Assembly: GCF_050749885.1 (NCBI RefSeq)
Contig: NZ_JBOIUB010000004.1
Span: forward strand, 372,001-436,000
DNA length: 64,000 nucleotides
Reading direction: 5' to 3'
Origin: Zooshikella sp050749885
Lineage (GTDB): Bacteria > Pseudomonadota > Gammaproteobacteria > Pseudomonadales > Zooshikellaceae
In this document: one piece after another, positions 18,275 through 26,845 of the stretch
Position numbering within the stretch: position 1 is the first letter of the stretch
How the letters are laid out: each line of letters opens with the position of its first letter
Translations under genes and position numbers: made by a program
Notes under the pieces: model-generated
What the model was told of the DNA's origin: nothing
The model's database searches: none
Seen by the model: the letters and a program-made list of their open reading frames with translations, nothing else

Positions 18275-19428
18275 AATTGTCTATATAAACTTATGTATTG
18301 ATCTGCGGTATTTGCCCAATTTAGTCTTTTTTTCTTAAGATTACTTACGGCATTCTTTTGTAAAGTATGAGCAAGTTTTTTGTTTGAAATAATAAAATCA
18401 ATTTTATTATTTAAATCTTCGACACTATTATACTTGAAAAGAATCCCATTTTGATCATTTGTTATTATATCTTCTATCCCTTCTATTTGGTTCGCAATTA
18501 CGACTTTCCCTGATGCAAGCGCTTCAATAATTACATTTGGTCTGCCTTCACGCTTACTTGCTAGAATAAATATATCTGCTTTTTTGTAAAAGCTAGCTAG
18601 TTGGTCATGGTTAATAACACCTTCAAATTTGACTTTACTCTCAATATTTAGTCGTTTGCTAAGTTTTTTTAGATTATCTTCCTCAGGACCACTACCAACT
18701 ATAGTTAAAAAGATATCATTTCTTGTAAGACTAACAGCTTCAAGTATAATATTAACTTGTTTTAAAGTAGTTAAACTAGAAACTGTGAGTAGCTGAATTT
18801 TTTTGCTAGTATCTATGAGTTTTATTGGTTGAAAAAAACTGTTATCAATACCATTCTGAATGCAAACTAGTTTTTTGTTATATTTGGGATAACTATTTTC
18901 TATTTTTCTTAATAAATTTTTGCTAATACATACAACCTTGCTGCTGAGTAATAAGCATAATAGTACGATTAAATAATGAATTTTTGACTCAGTTATTTGA
19001 TTGACGTCTTCGCCTCGTACTGTTGTAATACAAGGCTTCCTTAAAATAAAGGCGGAAATACCACATAAAAATCCATTAATTGCCCAGTTAGCATGTATGA
19101 TATCTACCTGCTTTGCAACTTTAATTGACGAGAAAAAAATGCCTGCTATTAGAAAGGGAAGTAATAAATAATTAAACTTGTTTTGTTTAAGGGCTGCAGG
19201 AATCCCTCCTGGATTGTGGCACAATTTTCTAAGGAATGAAGGTGCGTATTTTATAAGTAGTATATTTTTTGGGAGTTGTTTCGGGTTTGTAGAAGAATCT
19301 GCTGGAGTAACAATTGTTACACTACAGCCTTGTTTTATAAGAGCATCAGCTAATTTTTTGGTAAAAATACCGCTGTTGCTCTTTTCTGATAATGGGTAGG
19401 ATGTAGTAACAAACCCGACATATATCAA
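18262..19428 (-). CDS. Family 4 glycosyltransferase
   Basis: This 388-residue GT-B enzyme begins directly with strand 1 (YVGFVTTSYPLSEKSNSG), so the TTG at 19428 appears to be the true start; AGG lies about nine bases upstream. The donor domain shows LLTVSSLTTLKQ, IVGSGPEE and the GT4 motif LASKREGRPNVIIEALASG with the two conserved acids. It follows galE by 27 bases and overlaps asnB by 13. The likely role is assembly of the same surface glycan. Confidence 0.9.
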   Translation of the reverse strand: MIYVGFVTTSYPLSEKSNSGIFTKKLADALIKQGCSVTIVTPADSSTNPKQLPKNILLIKYAPSFLRKLCHNPGGIPAALKQNKFNYLLLPFLIAGIFFSSIKVAKQVDIIHANWAINGFLCGISAFILRKPCITTVRGEDVNQITESKIHYLIVLLCLLLSSKVVCISKNLLRKIENSYPKYNKKLVCIQNGIDNSFFQPIKLIDTSKKIQLLTVSSLTTLKQVNIILEAVSLTRNDIFLTIVGSGPEEDNLKKLSKRLNIESKVKFEGVINHDQLASFYKKADIFILASKREGRPNVIIEALASGKVVIANQIEGIEDIITNDQNGILFKYNSVEDLNNKIDFIISNKKLAHTLQKNAVSNLKKKRLNWANTADQYISLYRQLCAV

Positions 19429-19455
19429 TAGATAATACCTAAGATTTTTATGTTT

Positions 19456-20466
19456 TTAATAACCTTCTGGATTCCTATCCTGCCAACGCCAAGTGTCTTC
19501 TACCATATCTTTCAATTCTAACTCGGCTTTCCAGTTCAATTCTTTGGCTGATAAGTCGGGGTTGGCGTAACAGGCTGCGATGTCTCCAGGTCTTCTTGCA
19601 ACAATATCGTATGGGACAGGCCTACCGCTGGCTTTTGCAAATGCATTTACCATTTCCAGTACACTATAGCCTGTGCCTACGCCTAAATTATAGGCTTTGC
19701 AGCCAGGGTTTTCCTGAATTTTTTCTATTGCCTTAACATGGCCTCTGGCTAAGTCGACCACATGTATATAGTCTCTTACCCCTGTGCCATCTTTAGTGTC
19801 ATAGTCATTGCCAAAGACATGGAGTTTTTCACGCTTACCAATAGCAACTTGAGAAATAAAAGGCATTAAGTTGTTGGGTATACCTTGTGGATCTTCCCCT
19901 ATGAGCCCTGACTTATGTGCACCCACTGGGTTAAAGTAGCGTAGTATTATTAAATTCCAATGACGCTCTGCTTGATAAAGATCTCTTAGAATTTCTTCAA
20001 TCATGAGTTTTGAGCGACCATAGGGATTTGTCGCTGAAAGGGGGAAGTTTTCAGTAATGGGAAGGCTTGCAGGATCACCGTAAACTGTTGCAGATGAACT
20101 GAAAACAAAGTTATGAACTTTATGTTTTTGCATCACCTGGATAAGATTCAGCGTACCAGTGATGTTGTTTTCATAGTAGGTCAGTGGTATTTGAGTTGAT
20201 TCACCTACCGCTTTTAAGCCAGCGAAATGTATCACTGCATAGAAAGAGTGTTCTTTAAAGATTCTTTCCATACTTTCTTTATCACGAATATCTGCTTTGA
20301 TAAAAGTGAGTTCTTTATTACAAATTTTTTGAACACGATTAAGTGCTTCACTGCTACTGTTGCATAAATTATCGACAACGACAACATCATAGTCTGCATT
20401 GAGTAGCTCTACACAAGTGTGGCTGCCTATATATCCTGCGCCACCAGTAACAAGAATTTTTTTCAT
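19456..20466 (-). CDS. galE: UDP-glucose 4-epimerase GalE
   Basis: GalE interconverts UDP-glucose and UDP-galactose and supplies a donor sugar for the adjacent transferases. The 336-residue protein has the NAD Rossmann motif TGGAGYIGSH (residues 7-16), the catalytic Ser-Tyr-Lys set (SSSATVYGD and NPYGRSK) and full length. It is the first gene of the minus-strand arm. Its base composition is closer to the core genome than that of the transferases after it, so it may be an older or separately acquired gene. Confidence 0.96.
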   Translation of the reverse strand: MKKILVTGGAGYIGSHTCVELLNADYDVVVVDNLCNSSSEALNRVQKICNKELTFIKADIRDKESMERIFKEHSFYAVIHFAGLKAVGESTQIPLTYYENNITGTLNLIQVMQKHKVHNFVFSSSATVYGDPASLPITENFPLSATNPYGRSKLMIEEILRDLYQAERHWNLIILRYFNPVGAHKSGLIGEDPQGIPNNLMPFISQVAIGKREKLHVFGNDYDTKDGTGVRDYIHVVDLARGHVKAIEKIQENPGCKAYNLGVGTGYSVLEMVNAFAKASGRPVPYDIVARRPGDIAACYANPDLSAKELNWKAELELKDMVEDTWRWQDRNPEGY

Positions 20467-20630
20467 AAGAAACGTTTTATATTTAAACCAATAGTGAGTG
20501 ATACCAACATTATCTTTACAAATGATTAAAAGGTTTTAGAAAGAGTATAGAGTAATGAACTTCTCAAGTATTAGTAATAGCGCTAATAATGATGGTATTG
20601 AAAATATTCAAATTTGGGATAGTTCATTTG

Positions 20631-20656
20631 CTAAACCCAACGAGGGTTGGGTTTAG
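20631..20656 (-). terminator. Hairpin terminator after nadC
   Basis: A perfect 11-bp stem (ctaaacccaac / gttgggtttag) with a four-base loop begins about 14 bases beyond the nadC stop on the minus strand. The T-run is short (TTT inside the stem end), so termination may be moderate. Confidence 0.75.
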
Positions 20657-20669
20657 TCGTCTGTGAAGC

Positions 20670-21509
20670 TCATTGAAAGCGCATAGATAGGTCAACAGCT
20701 TGGCAGTTTTTGGTCAGATCGCCGATGGATATATAGTCAACACCTGTTTCTGCAATGCTGACAATGGTTTCTTTGCTGACATTTCCTGAGGCTTCAAGCT
20801 TCGCTTGCTTTTGATTGATTGATACGGCTTGTTTCAGGTCATCAATTGAAAAGTTATCCAGCATGATGATATCTGCTTGAGCAGCTAACGCTTCATGTAA
20901 CTCATCCAGGTTTTCCACTTCAATTTCAATGTTTTTACCTAAGTTTAGAGTGCGTGCATTATTGATTGCTGCAGTAATGCTGCCGCAGGCTGCAATGTGG
21001 TTTTCTTTTATAAGAAATGCATCGTACAAACCTATGCGGTGGTTAAAGCAACCACCTTGGGTTACGGCATATTTTTGTGCCAGTCGTAAGCCAGGAAGCG
21101 TCTTTCGAGTATCAAGTAGTTTCACCTCAGTGTGAGCTACCAGTTTTGCATAGTGGTTGCAGCGTGTTGATGTCCCAGAGAGTGTTTGTAAAAAATTGAG
21201 CGCTGTACGTTCTGCGGTAAGTAAGCTGCGTGCGGGACCCGTTATAGTAAGCAGTTGCTGATTAGGCGTAACATGGTCACCCTCACACACTTGCCAATGG
21301 ATGTTAATGGCCGAGTCAACTTTTTGAAATGTAGCATCAACCCATGGACGTCCACAAATGACAGCATTTTCACGTGAAATGATAGAGGCTGTGGCATGTT
21401 CATCGGCAGGAATGAGACTAGCGGTAATATCGCCATTGCCTATATCTTCAGCAAGGGCAAGTGTGGTGATTTGGTCAATACTGTCTTGCAATTGTTGGTT
21501 GGAGTACAT
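20670..21509 (-). CDS. nadC: Nicotinate-nucleotide pyrophosphorylase (carboxylating) NadC
   Basis: NadC converts quinolinate and PRPP to nicotinate mononucleotide in NAD synthesis. The 279-residue protein has LAEDIGNGDITASLI, the quinolinate-binding LLDTRKTLPGLRLAQKYAV and GGCFNHRIGLYDAFLIKENH blocks, and ends with the barrel motif ASGNVSKETI ... GVDYISIGDLTK. ATG 21509 is used; a TTG two codons upstream is in frame. It marks the return to core sequence on the right of the glycan island, as nadC sits beside pilA in Pseudomonas. Confidence 0.96.
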   Translation of the reverse strand: MYSNQQLQDSIDQITTLALAEDIGNGDITASLIPADEHATASIISRENAVICGRPWVDATFQKVDSAINIHWQVCEGDHVTPNQQLLTITGPARSLLTAERTALNFLQTLSGTSTRCNHYAKLVAHTEVKLLDTRKTLPGLRLAQKYAVTQGGCFNHRIGLYDAFLIKENHIAACGSITAAINNARTLNLGKNIEIEVENLDELHEALAAQADIIMLDNFSIDDLKQAVSINQKQAKLEASGNVSKETIVSIAETGVDYISIGDLTKNCQAVDLSMRFQ

Positions 21510-21581
21510 AGCCAATTGAGGGTATTTAGTTAAGGGTAGAAAGTATGGGCAAAAGTATAACGAGCTAAAAACATGATGTCT

Positions 21582-22100
21582 TTATGAAGACGTTTTTAGT
21601 ATTAAGGTGTTGCCTTGTTGAGTAAATTCTACGTGTTTAAGAGCACTCATGCCCAGTAGAACTTCTTCATCATCCATATGCGGGTTGATATTGGCAGGAA
21701 CATCATAAAGCTCAATATCGCCAATAGTGAGTTGTTGAATGGTTGAGTAGTAAACTTTTGCCCTTCCATTTGCGGTATGAACATAGCCTTGGCCTTGTTT
21801 GATCATGCCAAGTTGATCTGCTATCGCTTCAGGGACTGATACGTTCGTGGCTCCAGTGTCAACCAAAAAAGTGACATCTTTTTGATTTATCTTGCCAGAC
21901 AACACGTAGTGACCATATCGATTTCGTTTTAAGAAAACTTGTATTTCACCACTTGGGGCGTGAGTGACTTCAAGTTGTTGGTTTGGGTTGTTTTGTGACG
22001 ACTCAAACCTGGCAAAGATAGATGTCAATACCAGTAAAGCGATTGTCCAGCCCGCAATCATCATGCCTTTGCCTAGCTTGCTATGGGGATTGGTTTGCAT
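21582..22100 (-). CDS. Retropepsin-like aspartic protease, TIGR02281 family
   Basis: This 172-residue protein has one N-terminal membrane segment (about residues 11-32) and a periplasmic single-domain aspartic protease of clan AA. The active-site motif FLVDTGATNVSV (Asp about 81) and the later VLLGMSAL flap partner are clear; it would act as a dimer. Its natural substrate is not established. The gene lies between nadC and the DUF1631 gene, as in many pseudomonads. The start is ATG 22100. Confidence 0.88.
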   Translation of the reverse strand: MQTNPHSKLGKGMMIAGWTIALLVLTSIFARFESSQNNPNQQLEVTHAPSGEIQVFLKRNRYGHYVLSGKINQKDVTFLVDTGATNVSVPEAIADQLGMIKQGQGYVHTANGRAKVYYSTIQQLTIGDIELYDVPANINPHMDDEEVLLGMSALKHVEFTQQGNTLILKTSS

Positions 22101-22801
22101 CAAAAAGCTCTCGTGTCACCTCAAAAACGAACTCTATAGTATTACAAAAGAAGGTAAGTATGAAATGCGCTGGTCAGAGGCTCGGAAGTTACAGTTGAAG
22201 TGTCATCTTTGGCTGGTGAGATCAGTAGAAAAAAGGGATTATGGCTGGTTAGGTGAGGTGAGTAATAAGGGAAGGCAAGTAACGCAGTATATAAAGTTGA
22301 AATATAATTTAATCTATTTATAGCTTATTGCATTAAAAATGTGTGGTAATGAATGAGTCATATTGTTGAGTGGGCGAATCTGTGTGTTTTCTTTTTTGAG
22401 TCATCTATAGGCTAAATGAGCTCTTATCTGTTCCATTCAGCCTTTCATCAAACAATGTTATAGCAAATCAAAATAAACGTTTTATTTTGATGATTTATAA
22501 GAAATAAGTAAAGACATAAAAATGACACTAAACCTATTAAAGTGTGACTGATTCACCAATATTTTCTTTTTGTGATCTTTTTGCGACAATATTAACGCTA
22601 TAATTGACTAGGCAGTTTACTTTTTTCTCCTAATTAGTCCGGGAAATGAATCTATCGGGAGGGTATGAGCCTGCTTTGTTGGGAATGGGATACTTCAAGG
22701 AATGTGGCGCTAATAACGTATACTTGCTTATGTAGTGAAACAAATCTGTAAGCAACGCATCATTTCAAAGTAGTGCTTGGTTTAGTACGGAGATGCAGAA
22801 T
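22101..22801. other. Gap upstream of the DUF1631 gene
   Basis: About 700 bases between divergent genes hold no convincing coding sequence. A TATAAT at 22599-22604 has no matching -35 at the normal distance. A possible 28-codon leader frame (ATG 22665, stop 22749-22751) follows GGGAGGG but with almost no spacing, and its composition is unremarkable. Promoters for both flanking genes must lie here. Confidence 0.4.
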
Positions 22802-25201
22802 ATGAACCATGAGTCTAAAGTTGTACCGATAAGTAAGATTTCTAATCAGGGTGGTTCAACTGCATTGAATGCAAGACTTTCACCGCTTCTCAATCAGCTT
22901 GCTGAAAGCTTTAATAATCATCTTCGTGGCGCATTAGGCAACTTATTTGAAAATGTTGATGATGTGTTATTTGAGCGTGCTGACCGAGCAGAGAGCAATG
23001 CAGAGCAAAACGCATTTTTCGAAGCTATGCGTGAAATACGTTTAAAGCGTACCTCTATCATTTCAACATTTCACGATGAGTATAAACGTAACTTCTCGCA
23101 ACTTGCCAAAACAAAAGATCAGTCTGCCACTCTGGCTTATGATAGCTTTAGTGCTGATGCACTTTCCTTAGTACAAAATGATGATTTAGAAGAAGCTGTT
23201 GCGGTTGAAACAATGGTTTCTAAGGTGCTCAATCATGATGTCAGCATGAACTTGATGCACTTAACACTCCGTCTTGACAGTTTAGTCCCCCAACAAACTA
23301 TAAATGATAAGAGTAATCCGTTAGGACCTCACAGCCTTTGCACAGCTTTTGTTCATGCGTGTAAATCGGTTGATGCTGAAATTAAAATTAAGCTCGTCAT
23401 ATTTAAGCTTTTTGAAAAGTATGTGCTTGGTGAGCTAGACAAGTATTACAGTGATGCGAATAATTTATTGAAAACCTCTGGGGTCATGCCTCACCTGACT
23501 GCAGCAAATGCAGTTCGTCGACCTACTGGTCAACGGCCATCATTATCATCTTCTAGAAGGACACAGCCCCAAGGGAGTGAAACGACAGGTGGGGCAGGTT
23601 CAGATTTTGCTGCCTCAGAGGTGGATGGAGGAACAGAGTACCAGCTTGCTCAGGAGTTCTTCAGTGAGTTACGTGGATTATTAGGCCACTATCATCCTCA
23701 GCCAGCGGCTTCATCTGATCAGCCTGTAATCGACCATGCGCAACTTATGTCTGCACTTTCACAGCTGCAACATCAACCTATTTTTCAGGTTGGTCGCTTG
23801 GATGACATGCAGAATACAGATCTTGCTGTTCAGGTGAGAGGGCTTGTTCAGCAGCAAGCTCATAAGTCACTTGGCGAAGTTAATGAGGATGTGATTAACC
23901 TGGTATCTTTGGTATTTGAGTACATCCTTGATGACCGGAATTTACCTGAGAAATTTAAGGCACTCATTGGACGCTTACAAATTCCTATTCTGAAAGTAGC
24001 AATCATTGATAAGGCCGTATTTTGTAAAGGGGCTCATCCGGCTAGAAAATTACTGAATGAAATGGCTGCAGCCGCGTTAGGGTGCGATGAACGTGATGAT
24101 CAGGCCCAGCAGGCACTTTATAATAAAACAGACGAAATTGTTCAGCGGGTACTTAACGACTTCACTGATAATGTGGATCTTTTTCAAGAACTGCTTGATG
24201 ACTTTAATCTTTTTCTTGAAAAAGAGCGTCATCGTGCAGGCATTCTTGAGCAGCGTACAAAAGATGCTGAAGAAGGTAAGGCAAGATCTGAAGTTGCTAG
24301 AGATACTGTTGATAAGACAATACAAGCTCGATTGATTAAAGAAAATGTTCCAGAGGTTGTGGCAAGCTTACTGAATGATGCTTGGAGCAAGGTTATGTTT
24401 CTGGCTTACCTTAAAGAAGGTGAAAAGTCAGAGACTTGGCAGGATGCAATCAAGACCATGGATCAATTGTTATGGAGTATTACGCCACATCAGCGTGTAG
24501 AAGAGCGTAAAGAATTATTGAGACTTGTCCCTCCTTTAATGAAAAAGATCAAGGAAGGTTTGACCAGTATTGCGTATGATCCTTTCAACATGAAAGAGCT
24601 TTTTGTGCAGATTAGAAATTTGCAAATTAAAAGCCTGAGGACTCCTCGACCAACGCAAGAAACTGAAGTAAGTCCGGTAACCTCTGACCCGTCTCAGCCT
24701 AAACAACCTACAGTTTCAGAGGCTCCCAAACAGTTACCCACTGCGCCTGAGTCCCCAAGGCAAGAAGCTGAAAAAGCTCAAGATAATAATGAAAAGGGGC
24801 AAGCAATGACGTCAGTAGAAAGTGGGCAGTCACTTGAGCAAGTGCAAACAGCCAATATGACGGCCATGGAAATCAAGGAGGAAGACAATAAACTACAGGA
24901 TAAACAAAAACCTTTGGTCAGTGATGCAAGCTTAGCTAAACTCGAAAGATTGAAAGTGGGTAGTTGGGTCGAGTTTGGTCAATCAACCGAGAACCGGTAT
25001 CGTGCTAAGTTAGCCGCTTATATCAAGCCTAATGGTAAGTATATTTTTGTTAACCGTACGGGAGTCAAAGTGGCTGAAAAGACTCACTTGGATTTGGCTT
25101 TAGATATTGAAAACGGCAATATTACCTTGCTAGATGATGATCTGTTATTTGATCGCGCGCTTCAGTCAGTTATTGGTAACCTACGTAAAATGAAAGCGTA
25201 A
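22802..25201 (+). CDS. DUF1631 family protein
   Basis: This is a 799-residue cytoplasmic protein of the DUF1631 family, largely helical, whose biochemical function is not known to me. Residues 20-230 (LNQLAESFNNHLRGALGNLFENVDD) and 360-620 are conserved helical blocks. Residues 615-710 form a low-complexity Pro/Gln/Glu linker. The C-terminal 90 residues (KVGSWVEFG ... YIFVNRTGVKVAEK) look like a small beta-barrel. ATG 22802 fits a GGAG nine bases upstream better than ATG 22793, which abuts it. The neighbours nadC and ampD match the PA4523 location in Pseudomonas. Confidence 0.9.
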   Translation: MNHESKVVPISKISNQGGSTALNARLSPLLNQLAESFNNHLRGALGNLFENVDDVLFERADRAESNAEQNAFFEAMREIRLKRTSIISTFHDEYKRNFSQLAKTKDQSATLAYDSFSADALSLVQNDDLEEAVAVETMVSKVLNHDVSMNLMHLTLRLDSLVPQQTINDKSNPLGPHSLCTAFVHACKSVDAEIKIKLVIFKLFEKYVLGELDKYYSDANNLLKTSGVMPHLTAANAVRRPTGQRPSLSSSRRTQPQGSETTGGAGSDFAASEVDGGTEYQLAQEFFSELRGLLGHYHPQPAASSDQPVIDHAQLMSALSQLQHQPIFQVGRLDDMQNTDLAVQVRGLVQQQAHKSLGEVNEDVINLVSLVFEYILDDRNLPEKFKALIGRLQIPILKVAIIDKAVFCKGAHPARKLLNEMAAAALGCDERDDQAQQALYNKTDEIVQRVLNDFTDNVDLFQELLDDFNLFLEKERHRAGILEQRTKDAEEGKARSEVARDTVDKTIQARLIKENVPEVVASLLNDAWSKVMFLAYLKEGEKSETWQDAIKTMDQLLWSITPHQRVEERKELLRLVPPLMKKIKEGLTSIAYDPFNMKELFVQIRNLQIKSLRTPRPTQETEVSPVTSDPSQPKQPTVSEAPKQLPTAPESPRQEAEKAQDNNEKGQAMTSVESGQSLEQVQTANMTAMEIKEEDNKLQDKQKPLVSDASLAKLERLKVGSWVEFGQSTENRYRAKLAAYIKPNGKYIFVNRTGVKVAEKTHLDLALDIENGNITLLDDDLLFDRALQSVIGNLRKMKA

Positions 25202-25240
25202 CAACGTGTTACGGTGCTAGAAGTAAACACGTTGTGTATA
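25201..25240 (+). terminator. Terminator of the DUF1631 gene
   Basis: A perfect 10-bp inverted repeat (acaacgtgtt / aacacgttgt, 15-base loop) starts at the stop codon and is followed within a few bases by five T. It separates this gene from ampD. Confidence 0.7.
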
Positions 25241-25305
25241 TTTTTCGGTTTTATTTGAGAGAATCTTCGTTTCGCTTATGATAGCCTAACACATGATGTC
25301 TAATC

Positions 25306-25881
25306 ATGTGTGGTGGCTTTGTTGTGTTTGAAACAATTGAAAGTGGGTTAATTGACGGCGCAACGTTTTGTCCTAGCCCAAACTATAACAACCGTCCTGC
25401 CTCAGTCATTATTGACTTACTTGTTATTCATAATATTTCATTACCGCCAGGTCAGTATAATAATGGCTATATCCACCAATTCTTTACTAATCAGCTTGAT
25501 CCTAATGATCACCCTTATTTTGCTCAAATCGCCGGTTTAAAAGTATCCGCTCATCTGTTGATTAGTCGACAAGGTGAAGTACTTCAATTTGTTAGTTTTA
25601 ATAAAAGAGCATGGCATGCAGGTGAGTCTGCATTTTTGGGACAACAAAACTGTAATGATTTTTCGATAGGTATTGAACTAGAGGGTACAGATCATCAACC
25701 TTATGAGATTATTCAGTATCAGCAGTTAGCTAAAATAACACAGGTATTAATGAATTATTATCCTGCGATTTCTCTGGATAGAATAGTTGGGCATAGTGAC
25801 ATTGCTCCAGCACGGAAAACGGACCCTGGACCTGCGTTTGACTGGAAGTTTTATAAACACTTGCTGAAAAAAAACGAATGA
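25306..25881 (+). CDS. ampD: 1,6-anhydro-N-acetylmuramyl-L-alanine amidase AmpD
   Basis: AmpD cleaves the peptide from 1,6-anhydro-MurNAc muropeptides in the cytoplasm during cell-wall recycling and so keeps AmpR-type beta-lactamase induction low. The zinc ligands are His42 (IHNISLPPGQ), His163 (VGHSDIAPARK) and Asp173 (TDPGPAFDW), spaced as in E. coli AmpD. The 191-residue length is normal. ATG 25306 has no good ribosome site; GTG 25324 would give a start closer to E. coli AmpD. It is followed by ampE, and ampG is also in this window. Confidence 0.95.
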   Translation: MCGGFVVFETIESGLIDGATFCPSPNYNNRPASVIIDLLVIHNISLPPGQYNNGYIHQFFTNQLDPNDHPYFAQIAGLKVSAHLLISRQGEVLQFVSFNKRAWHAGESAFLGQQNCNDFSIGIELEGTDHQPYEIIQYQQLAKITQVLMNYYPAISLDRIVGHSDIAPARKTDPGPAFDWKFYKHLLKKNE

Positions 25882-25900
25882 TAAAACTGGCGAGGCGACG

Positions 25901-26815
25901 ATGCTTTTCTTGGAAATATTTATTGCCTTTGGGTGTTGTCAATTAAAACGATGGCGTGAGTCTATCCATCATGACCATTGGTATTTTCTCTGGTTAAGCT
26001 TTTTGACGCGATGGCTTAAGGTAAAGCTGGTGCCTGATGTTCGCATTTGGTGTCTTGCCTGGAGTATTCCATTACTCCTATTAGCGGCTTTAACGTGGCT
26101 GCTTGAAGATATTTTATGGAATGGCCCTTTAGTTTTATTAAATGTTCTGATTTTACTTTATAGTTTTGGTCGGCAAGGATTTGTTAAGCGGCTTGATCGC
26201 GTGTTAGCCATTATGCGTACGGTTAACCCTGAGACACTTTTTATTCGGACCGAACAAATTTTTCCAGAGTTTGCGCAACAAAAAATTACTGGGCTAGAAA
26301 ATCAATACATCTTATTAAGGCGTCAACTGTTTTATGATGCGCTTCAGCAGTTAATAACCGTTGTCTTTTGGTTTGTATTACTTGGCCCTTGGGCTGCATT
26401 ATTATATAGACTTAATGCACTGTATATCGACTACATGGAAAAGCATAATCCTGCCTTGGCGCGAGCTTCAATTGCTTGGGACTGTCTTTATCTATTGGAG
26501 TGGTTACCCGCCAGGCTGCTAGCAGCCTCATTTACGCTTTCAGGAAATTTCGCAGGTGCATACCATGAGTTAAGACATATTTGGACACATTGGACTGAAA
26601 AGCCAGGAGAATTTGTAGCCCGATGTGGACTCCAAGCATTGTCTTTACCGCTGAATCTGGAGGAGTTTTTAGAGTTGAATGAGTGGCAGGAACAGCAACA
26701 ACTTGCTGTAGAAGAGCTTATGGCTATTCGGGAGCTTTTGATGAGGACGCTGGTGGTGTGGGGGACTGGGTTGGCGATTATTGTCATAGGCTGGCACTTT
26801 AGCTTATCAACATGA
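25901..26815 (+). CDS. ampE: Inner-membrane protein AmpE
   Basis: AmpE is an inner-membrane protein of the CobD/CbiB-like superfamily encoded after ampD; its exact role, possibly a sensor in muropeptide signalling, is not settled. The 304-residue protein has membrane segments near 45-65, 70-90, 145-170 and 280-300. It also shows family patches such as LYSFGRQGFVKRLD, ERLFY-like RRQLFYDALQQLITVVFW and the cytoplasmic NPALARASIAWDCLYLLEWLPARLLA. GAGG precedes the ATG. It is co-transcribed with ampD (19-base gap). Confidence 0.9.
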   Translation: MLFLEIFIAFGCCQLKRWRESIHHDHWYFLWLSFLTRWLKVKLVPDVRIWCLAWSIPLLLLAALTWLLEDILWNGPLVLLNVLILLYSFGRQGFVKRLDRVLAIMRTVNPETLFIRTEQIFPEFAQQKITGLENQYILLRRQLFYDALQQLITVVFWFVLLGPWAALLYRLNALYIDYMEKHNPALARASIAWDCLYLLEWLPARLLAASFTLSGNFAGAYHELRHIWTHWTEKPGEFVARCGLQALSLPLNLEEFLELNEWQEQQQLAVEELMAIRELLMRTLVVWGTGLAIIVIGWHFSLST

Positions 26816-26845
26816 CTATCAAAATAATGAAGGTTCTAAATTAAT

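Noticed and set aside
22665..22751. A 28-codon leader frame upstream of the DUF1631 gene
   Set aside because: GGGAGGG almost touches the ATG, giving poor spacing, and the peptide has no leader-like run of one amino acid.
24077..24335. Overlapping 82-codon frames on both strands inside the DUF1631 gene
   Set aside because: The DUF1631 frame is continuous through here; the others have no start signals and atypical composition.
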